Positions 32,373 to 40,191 of a DNA stretch of 64,000 bases are shown piece by piece. Within the stretch, counting starts at the first letter, position 1. Each line of letters starts with the position of its first letter. Both the position numbers and the translations under genes were made by a program. The notes under the pieces were generated by a model, which had not been told where the DNA came from, made no database searches, and saw nothing but the letters and a program-made list of their open reading frames with translations. The DNA is from Candidatus Obscuribacterales bacterium. Lineage in GTDB: Bacteria > Cyanobacteriota > Vampirovibrionia > Obscuribacterales > Obscuribacteraceae. The stretch is taken from the NCBI GenBank assembly GCA_019637435.1, contig JAHBVO010000004.1:372001-436000 (forward strand). The letters are read 5' to 3'.

Positions 32373-35300
32373 TTAATGCGAAATGTCCAGGATTCCGACG
32401 ACGTACCAGGCGAGCAGAAGCGCGATAGTCACCATGAAGATTGTCAGGCTGAGTGGACCGGCGATTTTCTTGTTAACCCTGTACCGCCATATGGCTCCGG
32501 AAATGAGAACGAGAGCAAAAAGTGTACCGGGTACGGCGCTCAGCACCGTCTGCAACATAGCTTCTGAATCGGGTGAAGAAGCGAAGATGAAACGAAGTTT
32601 CTTGTCGGATTTTGGGGGCGGAGCCGGCGCTACCGGATTAACCTCCGGAGAATTCGTACCGAGCAGTTCCTTATTGTGCAGCTCCTTCAATTTGTCTTTT
32701 GTGACATCTATTCCGTCGGAGCACTCAATGTAAAAGTATTTGCCCTTGTCCGCACTGGTCAACAACTTACCATTACGATCGAAGCCGCGTATGAAGAACA
32801 TTCTGCCATTGTAAACATTGCAGATGATACGACCGGGCCCGCCTTTGGGTTGATTCTCCCACATCTCTCCAGCAGCCATTGACTTGCGGAGCGGAGTATC
32901 GGTCGACTCCCCGGTGGTACTAAATATGATGGCTTGATCAAGACTTCTTGTAATGGGATTGGTGAAAGTAAGTTTGTCTTTTGAGATTGCCCAGACATCG
33001 TCCGACTCAGGGTAAAAGCTTTTCGCTGCTCGATACTCTTGTGCGAGTTCAGCATATTTCCACATGCGTTTTACAAGAACCGTTTCTGGTGCTTCATGTG
33101 TATAGAAAAACGTACCGTCATTGTCGACAATAGCATCATCCGCTGCTCGGAAGAATGTAAAGGCGGAGCGTAAGTGCCCTGGAATCAGCGGTAGCAAATC
33201 CTGAATTGAATTTCCAACGAAGCTGTAAGATGCGTTTTCCGTCGTGCCATTGTGAAAATAGCTTGCGCTGCCGCCCGGACTGAGTTCAATTGTCTTCTGG
33301 TTATCTGTGCTGCTGTAAGTCCCAGCTACGTTGCTGCCGTCCGGTCCAAAGGCACCGCGGGTGCCACTATGCGGCACGAACATCGCGTAGGCGAAAATGA
33401 ACATAATCACCACGCCCACAGATGCTGCAATCCATAGTCTCTTCGGCGATGGCGGCTCTACAGGCTCCTCTTCCGACTCTGGTTGACCCCCGCGCCAGAT
33501 ATCCAGTTTCTCCGTGTCAGTCTCCGTAGCCTTTTTCTTGCGATACATTATCGCTACATCTACTTCCTGTTTTGCCATCTCTCGAATCCGTTCAACTTCC
33601 TTTGAGCTAAACCGAGACATAAGCGTGGAGCGGTTTCGCGCTAGATTCAAGCATGCATCATTTAGTCTGACTAGAATCGGGTCGTCCTGCGGCAGAAATT
33701 CCGCGGCAATTTCAATGGCTTTGCGATACTCCTTTTCTGCATCTCCGAAGCAGTTGTTGTCTTCGTGCAATGTGCCAAGTTTTATTAGTGCTGCGATGTA
33801 TTTCGCCGCGGGGATCTTCGCGTTGAAATGCTGCTGTTTAGTGCGCTCGTACAGTTCCACAGCTTGTTCCGGCTGATCGAGAAACATGTAAATGTCGCCG
33901 AGATTCTGGAGAATTAAAAACTCGTGGTCGTAGTTGGGACCGGGAAGACTGCTGAGGAGTTCTAAAGCTCGATTGTATTCAAGGGCTGCATCTTCAAATC
34001 GGTTAGCCTCGAACATATCATTTGCATTGCTGAGATACCAGTCGAAAGCATCACGAGCAGCAGCTTCATCACTAAATGAGTGTCCTTCCTGCATGCGACC
34101 GAGTCTGGAAATTTTGGCAAAGTCATCGGAGCTATCGCTTGGTTCATCGTGGACTGAGTCTGAACCATCTTCATCAACAGTCTCCTCCGATCCCGTCTCC
34201 GTAGAGTCGACCCGCTCGTCGTCCGCTGCTGTTTCAGCCCCGTCCATGTCAGTCTGCGCGTCGACTGGCGCGAAAGTTTCGTCACTAAATATGGTGCCTT
34301 CCCCGTGCGCGGACTGCGCGCGCTCTATCCGCCTGTTGCTGCGTTGAAGTGCATCGGGGTCGATATCCTGGGTCGAATCCTGATCGTTAGTTTCGTCCGC
34401 CTCGTTAATTTCAGGCGGTTCGAGTTGCTCTGACTCAAATTCCTCAGCCAGTTCCGCAGCGGGTTCCGCCACCCTAGATCCGAAAATCTGCCGCAGTTTG
34501 CCTGTGGTCCGCTGTTTCTCAACATCGTCGACGCGCTCACCAGAATTGTCGCTGAATCGTCTCGTGCTACCTGACTGATGTCTTTCTCCCTCAGCAAGAG
34601 CGCGCCAGTCTTTCTTTTCTTTTCCTTGTTTATTTCCGACGAATGATGATGGCGCCTTTCTCTGTTCACGTTCTATCGGCTCTGCTTCGGCATCTCTTAG
34701 CTGTAAGTCTTTCGTCAGCACTGGAAGAGGTCCCGTCTCCGCTCCTGTCTTTAACCAACTCGCGACTTCGCTTCCTGAGTCATCAGCCGCTTCCAGCCAA
34801 CCTGCAGCGGCTGTGTTTCGCATAGACGTAAACGACGATGCCGTTGGTTTTGAAACTCGACGAATTGCGCTCTGAGCGGCAATGCTGTTGGGGTCGCCCG
34901 CATTGCTATCGGAATCGAGCATTTCATCCGCTTCCCCTGCAGCGGACGAATGTCCATCCGTTTCTGTTGATTCGTTTAAAACCGTTTCCACCGGCTGCTC
35001 GTCCAGCTCTTGCGCGGTGTTTGCCTGCTCCGATTCGATGCCTGAGGCATTGCTCAGGGAGTCTTCCGAAGCGGAGCCGCTGGTCGCTCCCAGCGCGACT
35101 GTTCTCGGTTTCATTACCTCGGAGTGTTCTCCGCGCCAGCCCAGAATTTGAAGCAGTTCTGCGTGATTCAACTCGATTGGCAGAGCGTAATCTTCATGCT
35201 CGAAGAGAACGTCATAGATGTGTTCGACCCAGTAATAAGCCTGGTGACCATCCAGGTCTTCGTCGACTTCAGGTTTTGCATAAGAACAGTCGAAGCGACA

Positions 35301-35852
35301 CTGAGTGGCGAACTCTTCGAATTCCTGCTCCGTCAAGCCGCTGGCCTTGCGGAGCGCAGTCCACAAATCCGCCCAGATTGGGTCGTCTTGTTTGTTTTTC
35401 TTCCATTCGGATGCCAGGAATTTCGCCAGATGGCAATCGTTCCGGTCGGCACCAGCAATCTTTTTTGCAGAAGGTTGGTCGTTGGTAATCAGATGAACAA
35501 AAACCGGAAGACGATACGCCTGCTTCAATCGTTTCCAACCGTCCGCCAGCCGTTTCATAAAAGCGCCGTCTTCTGCGCCTTCGGCAGTGAGATCTTCAAC
35601 AGTAAGTTTGTCGGCCCATTCGCTCCATTTCAGCAAATAGGCATCAATTCGATTTCTCGTCGCGATCTGCAAATCGTCAGCCCTGCGCATCTGCGGATCG
35701 GCTATGCGCACCCACACCACATCCTGCTTCTTCAGCCTGTCAAGGATAATCGAGCACATGACCTTGACGCGATCGTCGTTTTCGAGATCGGCTTCGGAAG
35801 AGCCTTCCGATATCTTTGGATCGGTTTCGTCCTGCTTACTGTTGTCGGTCAT
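32373..35852 (-). CDS. large TPR membrane protein, unknown
   Basis: About 1159 residues. The N-terminal 220 residues are a folded domain I cannot name (VMCSIILDRLKKQDVVWVRI, then YRLPVFVHLITNDQPSAKKI and FEEFATQCRFDCSYAKPEVD). Residues 230-580 are acidic, Ser/Glu/Asp-rich and disordered. TPR motifs cover about 590-710 (ANRFEDAALEYNRALELLSS, LGDIYMFLDQPEQAVELYER, FGDAEKEYRKAIEIA). A membrane helix lies near 805 (IAASVGVVIMFIFAYAMFV), then an extracytoplasmic beta domain (SPGGSASYFHNGTTE), and two more helices end the protein (VLSAVPGTLFALVLISGAIW, then IFMVTIALLLAWYVVGILDI). The start is ATG 35852, or an in-frame TTG at 35900 closer to the upstream gene. It forms an operon with the gene at 35913. 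Confidence 0.75.
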   Translation of the reverse strand: MTDNSKQDETDPKISEGSSEADLENDDRVKVMCSIILDRLKKQDVVWVRIADPQMRRADDLQIATRNRIDAYLLKWSEWADKLTVEDLTAEGAEDGAFMKRLADGWKRLKQAYRLPVFVHLITNDQPSAKKIAGADRNDCHLAKFLASEWKKNKQDDPIWADLWTALRKASGLTEQEFEEFATQCRFDCSYAKPEVDEDLDGHQAYYWVEHIYDVLFEHEDYALPIELNHAELLQILGWRGEHSEVMKPRTVALGATSGSASEDSLSNASGIESEQANTAQELDEQPVETVLNESTETDGHSSAAGEADEMLDSDSNAGDPNSIAAQSAIRRVSKPTASSFTSMRNTAAAGWLEAADDSGSEVASWLKTGAETGPLPVLTKDLQLRDAEAEPIEREQRKAPSSFVGNKQGKEKKDWRALAEGERHQSGSTRRFSDNSGERVDDVEKQRTTGKLRQIFGSRVAEPAAELAEEFESEQLEPPEINEADETNDQDSTQDIDPDALQRSNRRIERAQSAHGEGTIFSDETFAPVDAQTDMDGAETAADDERVDSTETGSEETVDEDGSDSVHDEPSDSSDDFAKISRLGRMQEGHSFSDEAAARDAFDWYLSNANDMFEANRFEDAALEYNRALELLSSLPGPNYDHEFLILQNLGDIYMFLDQPEQAVELYERTKQQHFNAKIPAAKYIAALIKLGTLHEDNNCFGDAEKEYRKAIEIAAEFLPQDDPILVRLNDACLNLARNRSTLMSRFSSKEVERIREMAKQEVDVAIMYRKKKATETDTEKLDIWRGGQPESEEEPVEPPSPKRLWIAASVGVVIMFIFAYAMFVPHSGTRGAFGPDGSNVAGTYSSTDNQKTIELSPGGSASYFHNGTTENASYSFVGNSIQDLLPLIPGHLRSAFTFFRAADDAIVDNDGTFFYTHEAPETVLVKRMWKYAELAQEYRAAKSFYPESDDVWAISKDKLTFTNPITRSLDQAIIFSTTGESTDTPLRKSMAAGEMWENQPKGGPGRIICNVYNGRMFFIRGFDRNGKLLTSADKGKYFYIECSDGIDVTKDKLKELHNKELLGTNSPEVNPVAPAPPPKSDKKLRFIFASSPDSEAMLQTVLSAVPGTLFALVLISGAIWRYRVNKKIAGPLSLTIFMVTIALLLAWYVVGILDISH

Positions 35853-35912
35853 GCAGTGTGCAGCCGTCTGTTTAAGGTGGGGTTTATTGTTTATACCCAA
35901 TCACGGCTTGCG

Positions 35913-36584
35913 TCACATGCGTGTGCACCACAGATAGCCCAGTGCCGCAAAGAACCCGCCCATCGAGATTCCGATAATCCACATCGCCGGACGTTTGCGC
36001 AGGAAATGGAGAAAGGCGATAAATGCCAGGGCTGCGGCGACGAAGCCCGCGAGTAGATCGCCGTCGATTAGCGGTCCTCCGAAGAAACAACTGTGTCTGG
36101 AGCGACTTTCTATCTCGACTACTTTATCAGGGGCGGAAACAGTTTGCGCTGGAGATTCAACATCGCCCAACGATGGCGGCGCAATCGCTCCCCTCAGCGG
36201 ATACGCAACAGATTCGCCCTTGGTCGCGTTGGCTGGTGGCGTTTGGGCTGAGCTGGGTAGTGCCAGGCCGATTGTCGCAGCCAGACTGGCCACAGCAGCG
36301 ATCGAGCGCTTAAATGCTTTTTTGACTCGGTGAACCGCAACCGGGCAGTCTCGTGTGATGACCGTGCCGTCGCGTCTTCGATAGATTTGCATGCAGACTC
36401 GACCGCCATTCGCGGTGCCGAGCAACTCGCTTACTTCTCTTGGCGTCAGTTCCGCGACATTGTAGACGTTCAGTTTGCAGTCCTGGCAAAATCTCTTGCG
36501 ATCGTCCCCGACCATTTCGTCCCAGTCGGCGCTGCATGGCGTCGCTATCTGGATGCTGTTGACTTGTTCTTGATACTTCTCCAT
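35913..36584 (-). CDS. cysteine-motif membrane protein, unknown
   Basis: A 223-residue protein. The N-terminal 90 residues have a recognisable conserved cysteine layout: ATPCSADWDEMVGDDRKRFC, QDCKLNVYNVAELTPREV, RVCMQIYRRRDGTVITRDCP. This may be a small metal or redox site. Then follow one hydrophobic stretch (IAAVASLAATIGLALPSS), a Pro/Ala-rich loop, and two C-terminal membrane helices (LLAGFVAAALAFIAFLHFL, MWIIGISMGGFFAALGYLW). I start it at ATG 36584, which has GGAGG just upstream. It directly precedes the large TPR membrane protein, so the two probably work together. Confidence 0.75.
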   Translation of the reverse strand: MEKYQEQVNSIQIATPCSADWDEMVGDDRKRFCQDCKLNVYNVAELTPREVSELLGTANGGRVCMQIYRRRDGTVITRDCPVAVHRVKKAFKRSIAAVASLAATIGLALPSSAQTPPANATKGESVAYPLRGAIAPPSLGDVESPAQTVSAPDKVVEIESRSRHSCFFGGPLIDGDLLAGFVAAALAFIAFLHFLRKRPAMWIIGISMGGFFAALGYLWCTRM

Positions 36585-36752
36585 AACGCCTCCGAGCGTC
36601 GGGCCGGGCACACGAAATCTACCGGCGACACTTTCCAAATTACGCGCCGCCGAACATTAAGTTGAGTATTGAATAACTGAAAGTCGTTCAGGGTTTACCC
36701 GGTGAGGACTGATAAGATCTCGATTTGCGCCCCAGGCTCAGAGGAAACACAT

Positions 36753-37175
36753 ATGCCGGTTTACACCCACGAAATGATCCGCGAACTCGGCGGTGAGATG
36801 TTGGAAATTCGCGATGGATACGCGAAGGCACAGTTGCCTTTGAGCGAGAAAGTGATGCAACCAACGCGGGTCTATCACGCCGGTGCGATCGTCGCGCTCG
36901 CGGATGAAGCCGCATCAGCCGCTATCGTTGGAGAGCGGCTTGACACCTGCGATATGGGCGACAAAAAATTTCCTTACTCGATTCAACTAAGTGTTAATTT
37001 GTTGACCAACGACCCGGTCGGTCCGATTGTCGCGGAAGCGACAGTTGTTAAACGAGGGAGAATCACCGTAGTTGATACCATCGTAAAAACTTGTACGGGC
37101 GAGACTGCGGCGATGATGCGAAGCTCGCACTTTATGGTCGATCCGAATAAAACCGGACCGCATCACAAGAAGTAG
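36753..37175 (+). CDS. PaaI-type thioesterase (hotdog fold)
   Basis: A 140-residue acyl-CoA thioesterase-like protein. The hotdog signature appears as RDGYAKAQLPLSEKVMQPTR, VYHAGAIVALADEAASAAIV (the helix with the usual HGG replaced by HAG and a catalytic-type Asp), and a strand PYSIQLSVNLLTNDPVGPIV. The C-terminus has TVVKRGRITVVDTIV. Family members hydrolyse aryl- or acyl-CoA thioesters. GAGGAA lies before ATG 36753 (an in-frame upstream extension to 36702 is unsupported). An ACT gene follows 80 nt downstream on the same strand. Confidence 0.88.
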   Translation: MPVYTHEMIRELGGEMLEIRDGYAKAQLPLSEKVMQPTRVYHAGAIVALADEAASAAIVGERLDTCDMGDKKFPYSIQLSVNLLTNDPVGPIVAEATVVKRGRITVVDTIVKTCTGETAAMMRSSHFMVDPNKTGPHHKK

Positions 37176-37255
37176 TAGTGTTGTCAGAAGCGGTTGAAGA
37201 GTAGCTTAACGCCTGCTAAACTGCCTGCATCCAATACTTTCTGAGGCATAGGAAG

Positions 37256-37813
37256 ATGACCAATCATTTGCTGGTCACGGCGGTGGGTGAAGATCGCCCG
37301 GGCATCGTCGCCAGACTTACCGAAGTTCTTGTCAGCCATGGCGCCAATCTGGAAGAGAGCCGCATGGCAATTCTTGGTGGCGAGTTTGCTGCTGTCATGC
37401 TCGTAACCGGCGCAATCGATATGAATGCTTTGCAAAATGAATTTCGTGCGCTCGAAAAAGATGGCATTCACGTCACTACCAGGACTACAAAACCGATCGA
37501 TATCGACAAGTACAAGAGTTACGCATCATGCGAAATCTTCCTGCGCGGCGCTGACCACGAAGGTATCGTTCATTCCCTTTCATCGCAACTTCGCGACAAG
37601 GAGATCAACATCCAGTCGGTTCACACCGAAGTCATAAGTGCTCCCGTCTCCGCATCGCCACTGTTCTGCATGAATGCCACCATACTGGTGCCACCATCGT
37701 TAAGCGTTGAAGAACTGAAGAAGGAACTCGCGAGAATTGGTGACACTCAAGGTGTGGATATCGACTTGAAAGTTCGCAGTGAATCGGAAGCTGACGCGAA
37801 AGCAAAGCGCTAA
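37256..37813 (+). CDS. double-ACT-domain regulatory protein (GcvR-like)
   Basis: A 185-residue cytoplasmic protein built of two ACT domains, residues about 1-80 (LLVTAVGEDRPGIVARLTEV, ESRMAILGGEFAAVMLV) and about 90-170 (ILRGADHEGIVHSLSSQLRD type motif reading FLRGADHEGIVHSLS, then NIQSVHTEVISAPVSASPLF). This is the architecture of the glycine-cleavage regulator GcvR and relatives that bind amino acids. GAGG lies 9 nt before ATG 37256. The ligand and target are unknown. Confidence 0.88.
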   Translation: MTNHLLVTAVGEDRPGIVARLTEVLVSHGANLEESRMAILGGEFAAVMLVTGAIDMNALQNEFRALEKDGIHVTTRTTKPIDIDKYKSYASCEIFLRGADHEGIVHSLSSQLRDKEINIQSVHTEVISAPVSASPLFCMNATILVPPSLSVEELKKELARIGDTQGVDIDLKVRSESEADAKAKR

Positions 37814-37826
37814 ATCACGTTTTAGT

Positions 37827-38228
37827 TCATTCGAGATCCGTAAATATAATTTGCAAAGTTGGTAAGCGCGTTTCTAAACCGGTTGCCATTGCGACTTTTA
37901 CATACAACTCTTTGCCAGTGCAGGTCTTTACGCGCTTCTTTCCGAAGTAACCCGGTCCTTTTGTGTTAACGATGTCGATAAACGTTCTGCCATTGTCACT
38001 AAATACGGTGCCGATATGTTTGCTCCGCAGTGAGCCTCTTTCGTATCCCAGAAGTCGCTCTGACCATCCGTCTGCTGCGATAATAAGTCCGTCTCCGTTG
38101 ATTGAAATCAAGCCGATAGGCAGCGTTTCCATGCGAAGTTCGAGGAGTTGAAAGTTCGCAATGGCGACAAAGCTATCAGTAAATTTGTTCGATTCAGTAA
38201 ATTGCATTCTTTTCTCTGATAAAAACAT
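37827..38228 (-). CDS. single PAS-domain protein
   Basis: A 133-residue protein whose body is one PAS domain: METLPIGLISINGDGLIIAA, DGWSERLLGYERGSLRSKHI, then GTVFSDNGRTFIDIV and KRVKTCTGKELYVKVAMATG. There is no output domain, so it probably works by binding a partner. Its start is ATG 38228, or the in-frame ATG 38207 that follows AGAGAAAAG. It overlaps the end of the upstream small ORF at 38194-38526 and shares strand with the GspE-N-repeat gene, suggesting a three-gene unit. Confidence 0.8.
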   Translation of the reverse strand: MFLSEKRMQFTESNKFTDSFVAIANFQLLELRMETLPIGLISINGDGLIIAADGWSERLLGYERGSLRSKHIGTVFSDNGRTFIDIVNTKGPGYFGKKRVKTCTGKELYVKVAMATGLETRLPTLQIIFTDLE

Positions 38229-38526
38229 TTCGAAGTGGTTCTGACATCTCTTGAAAAAGGTCAGCTGAACTTAACTCGAAAGCATTTACGCAAACGAGCA
38301 CTATGAGCTGATCTCGAGCAAAGTCGAGGTCTTCTTTTCGCGAGCCGAGGTAGCGAAGTGCGTTGCACGTCGCTGCCGTTTGACACTGATTTAGTTTCGC
38401 GCCAAGTTGGAAAACGTTGAATATCGTTTTCTTTCTTTGATGCGGTGGTTGTGAAGGGCAGCAGTGTGAGTGAGCATGGTCACTCAATGTTAATGATTTC
38501 AGAGTTTTGTGGAATTTTCGTGACAC
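38194..38526 (-). CDS. small ORF between PAS and GspE-N-repeat genes
   Basis: 110 residues with a GTG start, 3 nt after the upstream stop and overlapping the PAS gene by 35 nt. The N-terminal half is His/Cys-rich and ordinary (LSDHAHSHCCPSQPPHQRKK). The C-terminal half looks like a real helix (FARDQLIVLVCVNAFELSSA, then DLFQEMSEPLRNVFIREK). No family recognised and no ribosome site seen. Coding status is uncertain; its support is mainly the tight packing. Confidence 0.4.
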   Translation of the reverse strand: MSRKFHKTLKSLTLSDHAHSHCCPSQPPHQRKKTIFNVFQLGAKLNQCQTAATCNALRYLGSRKEDLDFARDQLIVLVCVNAFELSSADLFQEMSEPLRNVFIREKNAIY

Positions 38527-38529
38527 ATG

Positions 38530-39786
38530 CTAAATCGCGGTGTCGGATTCGATACCGTTTATCTTGATGCTGTAGTTCACCAGAGCCTGACAAAGTGTCA
38601 ATTTACCTTCTTGTACAAGTTGATGGAAGACTAGTGCAGAGTCCACCAAGCCGCGATCTCTGGGAAATGTTTCACTCATGACAAAACGCAACGTTGCCGC
38701 ATCTCGAAGAGCGAGTTTTGTTGCGTCTTCCAAATAGTTGCTATTGCTGCTGTCCGTTTCTTTCGCATGGTTCATTACCAGAGCAAGCAGGCGTGGTTCG
38801 TCCATAACTCGTTTGAGCGACGCGCGAATTTTGTCTTTTGTCAGGTAGCCCGTGATCCGCAAGAATTCATAGAGCGAAACGTTCTTATTTCCACTGTCGG
38901 CGATTAAACCGTCTACATCAGCGGAGTCAGGAGTGCCTGCCAGTCGATGCGCCTCACGCAAAACGTCGGTCGCTTTGCGCACATCGATTTTTTCGTCCCA
39001 GATCAGCGCTTGCAACCGCAATGCCGCAGTTAAAATGTCTTGCGAGATCCACTGCTTGTCCAGCAGTATTTCGCCAAGCATTTGTTGAGAGTCTTTGCCC
39101 ATGGACAGGGATTGCTGCAACTCTTCTTCCGTGATGATTTCAGCGCAAATAAACAATTCACCGAGCTTGATTTTCTTCGCGGTTGAGTCGTAAGCCGGCA
39201 AACTGTGAGCCGTGGCACCTGCACCGTTGTCGGACGCCAGTCTTTTCAAAACATCCTTTCGTTCCAGATTGTTGGCTCTTAATTCGCGTTGCATGGCGAG
39301 CGTGATTCGGACCTTGTCTTCAGTGACCTTGCTCAGGAGAACGAGCACCTGGCCGAGCGGAAGACCGGAGTGATCGGACACCGTCAGCCCGAGGTCCAGC
39401 TGATGTGAGTTCAAACGATTGGCATCGCGCAACAGTTCACCAAGTCGAGTGCCTTTTGTCGCAGAAGCGTCGACACCCAGTGAGATGAGTGCGTCTGAAA
39501 ACGACCAGCGTTTGCGGTTTACTATAGCAAGTGCCTGTTTTGCCTGATTGAGTTCCAACAGCCTGTCGCGCAGCATCGACTGTGCTTCGACTACCGAGCG
39601 AACTACGAAGTCCGGCACGTAATCAAGCATCACAAGTGTTCTGCCGAGCGGCAACGACGTGTGCGCTGATACTCGCAAACCCTTAATAACTTCGGCTGGT
39701 GCTGCGACTCCAAGGTCCACCAGCAATTCACCCAGCCTGTAATCGACCTGTTGTGCGGTTTGTTTCACGATCAAATTTCCTGGCAA
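38530..39786 (-). CDS. protein with repeated GspE-N/MshEN-like modules
   Basis: About 418 residues. A module of about 40 residues recurs at about 16-57 (YRLGELLVDLGVAAPAEVIK), 113-154 (TRLGELLRDANRLNSHQLDL) and 208-250 (IKLGELFICAEIITEEELQQ), with weaker copies later (LYEFLRITGYLTKDKIRASL). These resemble the N-terminal domain of type II secretion/pilus ATPases (GspE-N, MshEN), some of which bind cyclic-di-GMP. No ATPase domain follows, so this is a stand-alone sensor or scaffold (inference). The start could be TTG 39786, or GTG 39768 which has AGGA at better spacing. It is followed by the small ORF and the PAS gene. Confidence 0.72.
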   Translation of the reverse strand: MPGNLIVKQTAQQVDYRLGELLVDLGVAAPAEVIKGLRVSAHTSLPLGRTLVMLDYVPDFVVRSVVEAQSMLRDRLLELNQAKQALAIVNRKRWSFSDALISLGVDASATKGTRLGELLRDANRLNSHQLDLGLTVSDHSGLPLGQVLVLLSKVTEDKVRITLAMQRELRANNLERKDVLKRLASDNGAGATAHSLPAYDSTAKKIKLGELFICAEIITEEELQQSLSMGKDSQQMLGEILLDKQWISQDILTAALRLQALIWDEKIDVRKATDVLREAHRLAGTPDSADVDGLIADSGNKNVSLYEFLRITGYLTKDKIRASLKRVMDEPRLLALVMNHAKETDSSNSNYLEDATKLALRDAATLRFVMSETFPRDRGLVDSALVFHQLVQEGKLTLCQALVNYSIKINGIESDTAI

Positions 39787-40191
39787 ACGAGCAGTCCGCC
39801 AAACAAACGCGTGGCTGGTTCTGCCTAAAAGGCTCGACGGGATTCCATATGGAGGGCGAGCGGGATACCAGAATTAATGCAGAGGCTCAGGGGCTGAAGC
39901 TGGCGATCTGCTTTCTTGCGAGCGGTGTTCTAAATAGCGGCGCCTGCGCAGATTTGCGGCTTGCGTTATTTCAGAACAACCGAACATTTGTACATCAATA
40001 TCAGTAGATTTTCAATTGCATAGTTCACAAAAGCGGCGCCCTTGGCAGCTCTTGGGGGACGGCGACTCTCTGAAATCCCCTAGTCGAGAAACCCTGGTTG
40101 TCTACGCCTCAATGATTCCATATACGGGTTTTCCGTAGGCTTTGGGAACTTCCCCATTGGCGACGGCAAATCCTCATCTTATTGTTACTTC
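39787..40191. other. intergenic region
   Basis: 405 bp between divergent genes. A short plus-strand ORF here has no support. No convincing promoter, RNA or repeat was recognised. Confidence 0.4.

Noticed and set aside
35124..36056. 310-aa plus-strand ORF antisense to the TPR membrane protein
   Set aside because: The opposite frame has TPRs, membrane helices and an operon context; this one has no coherent motif.
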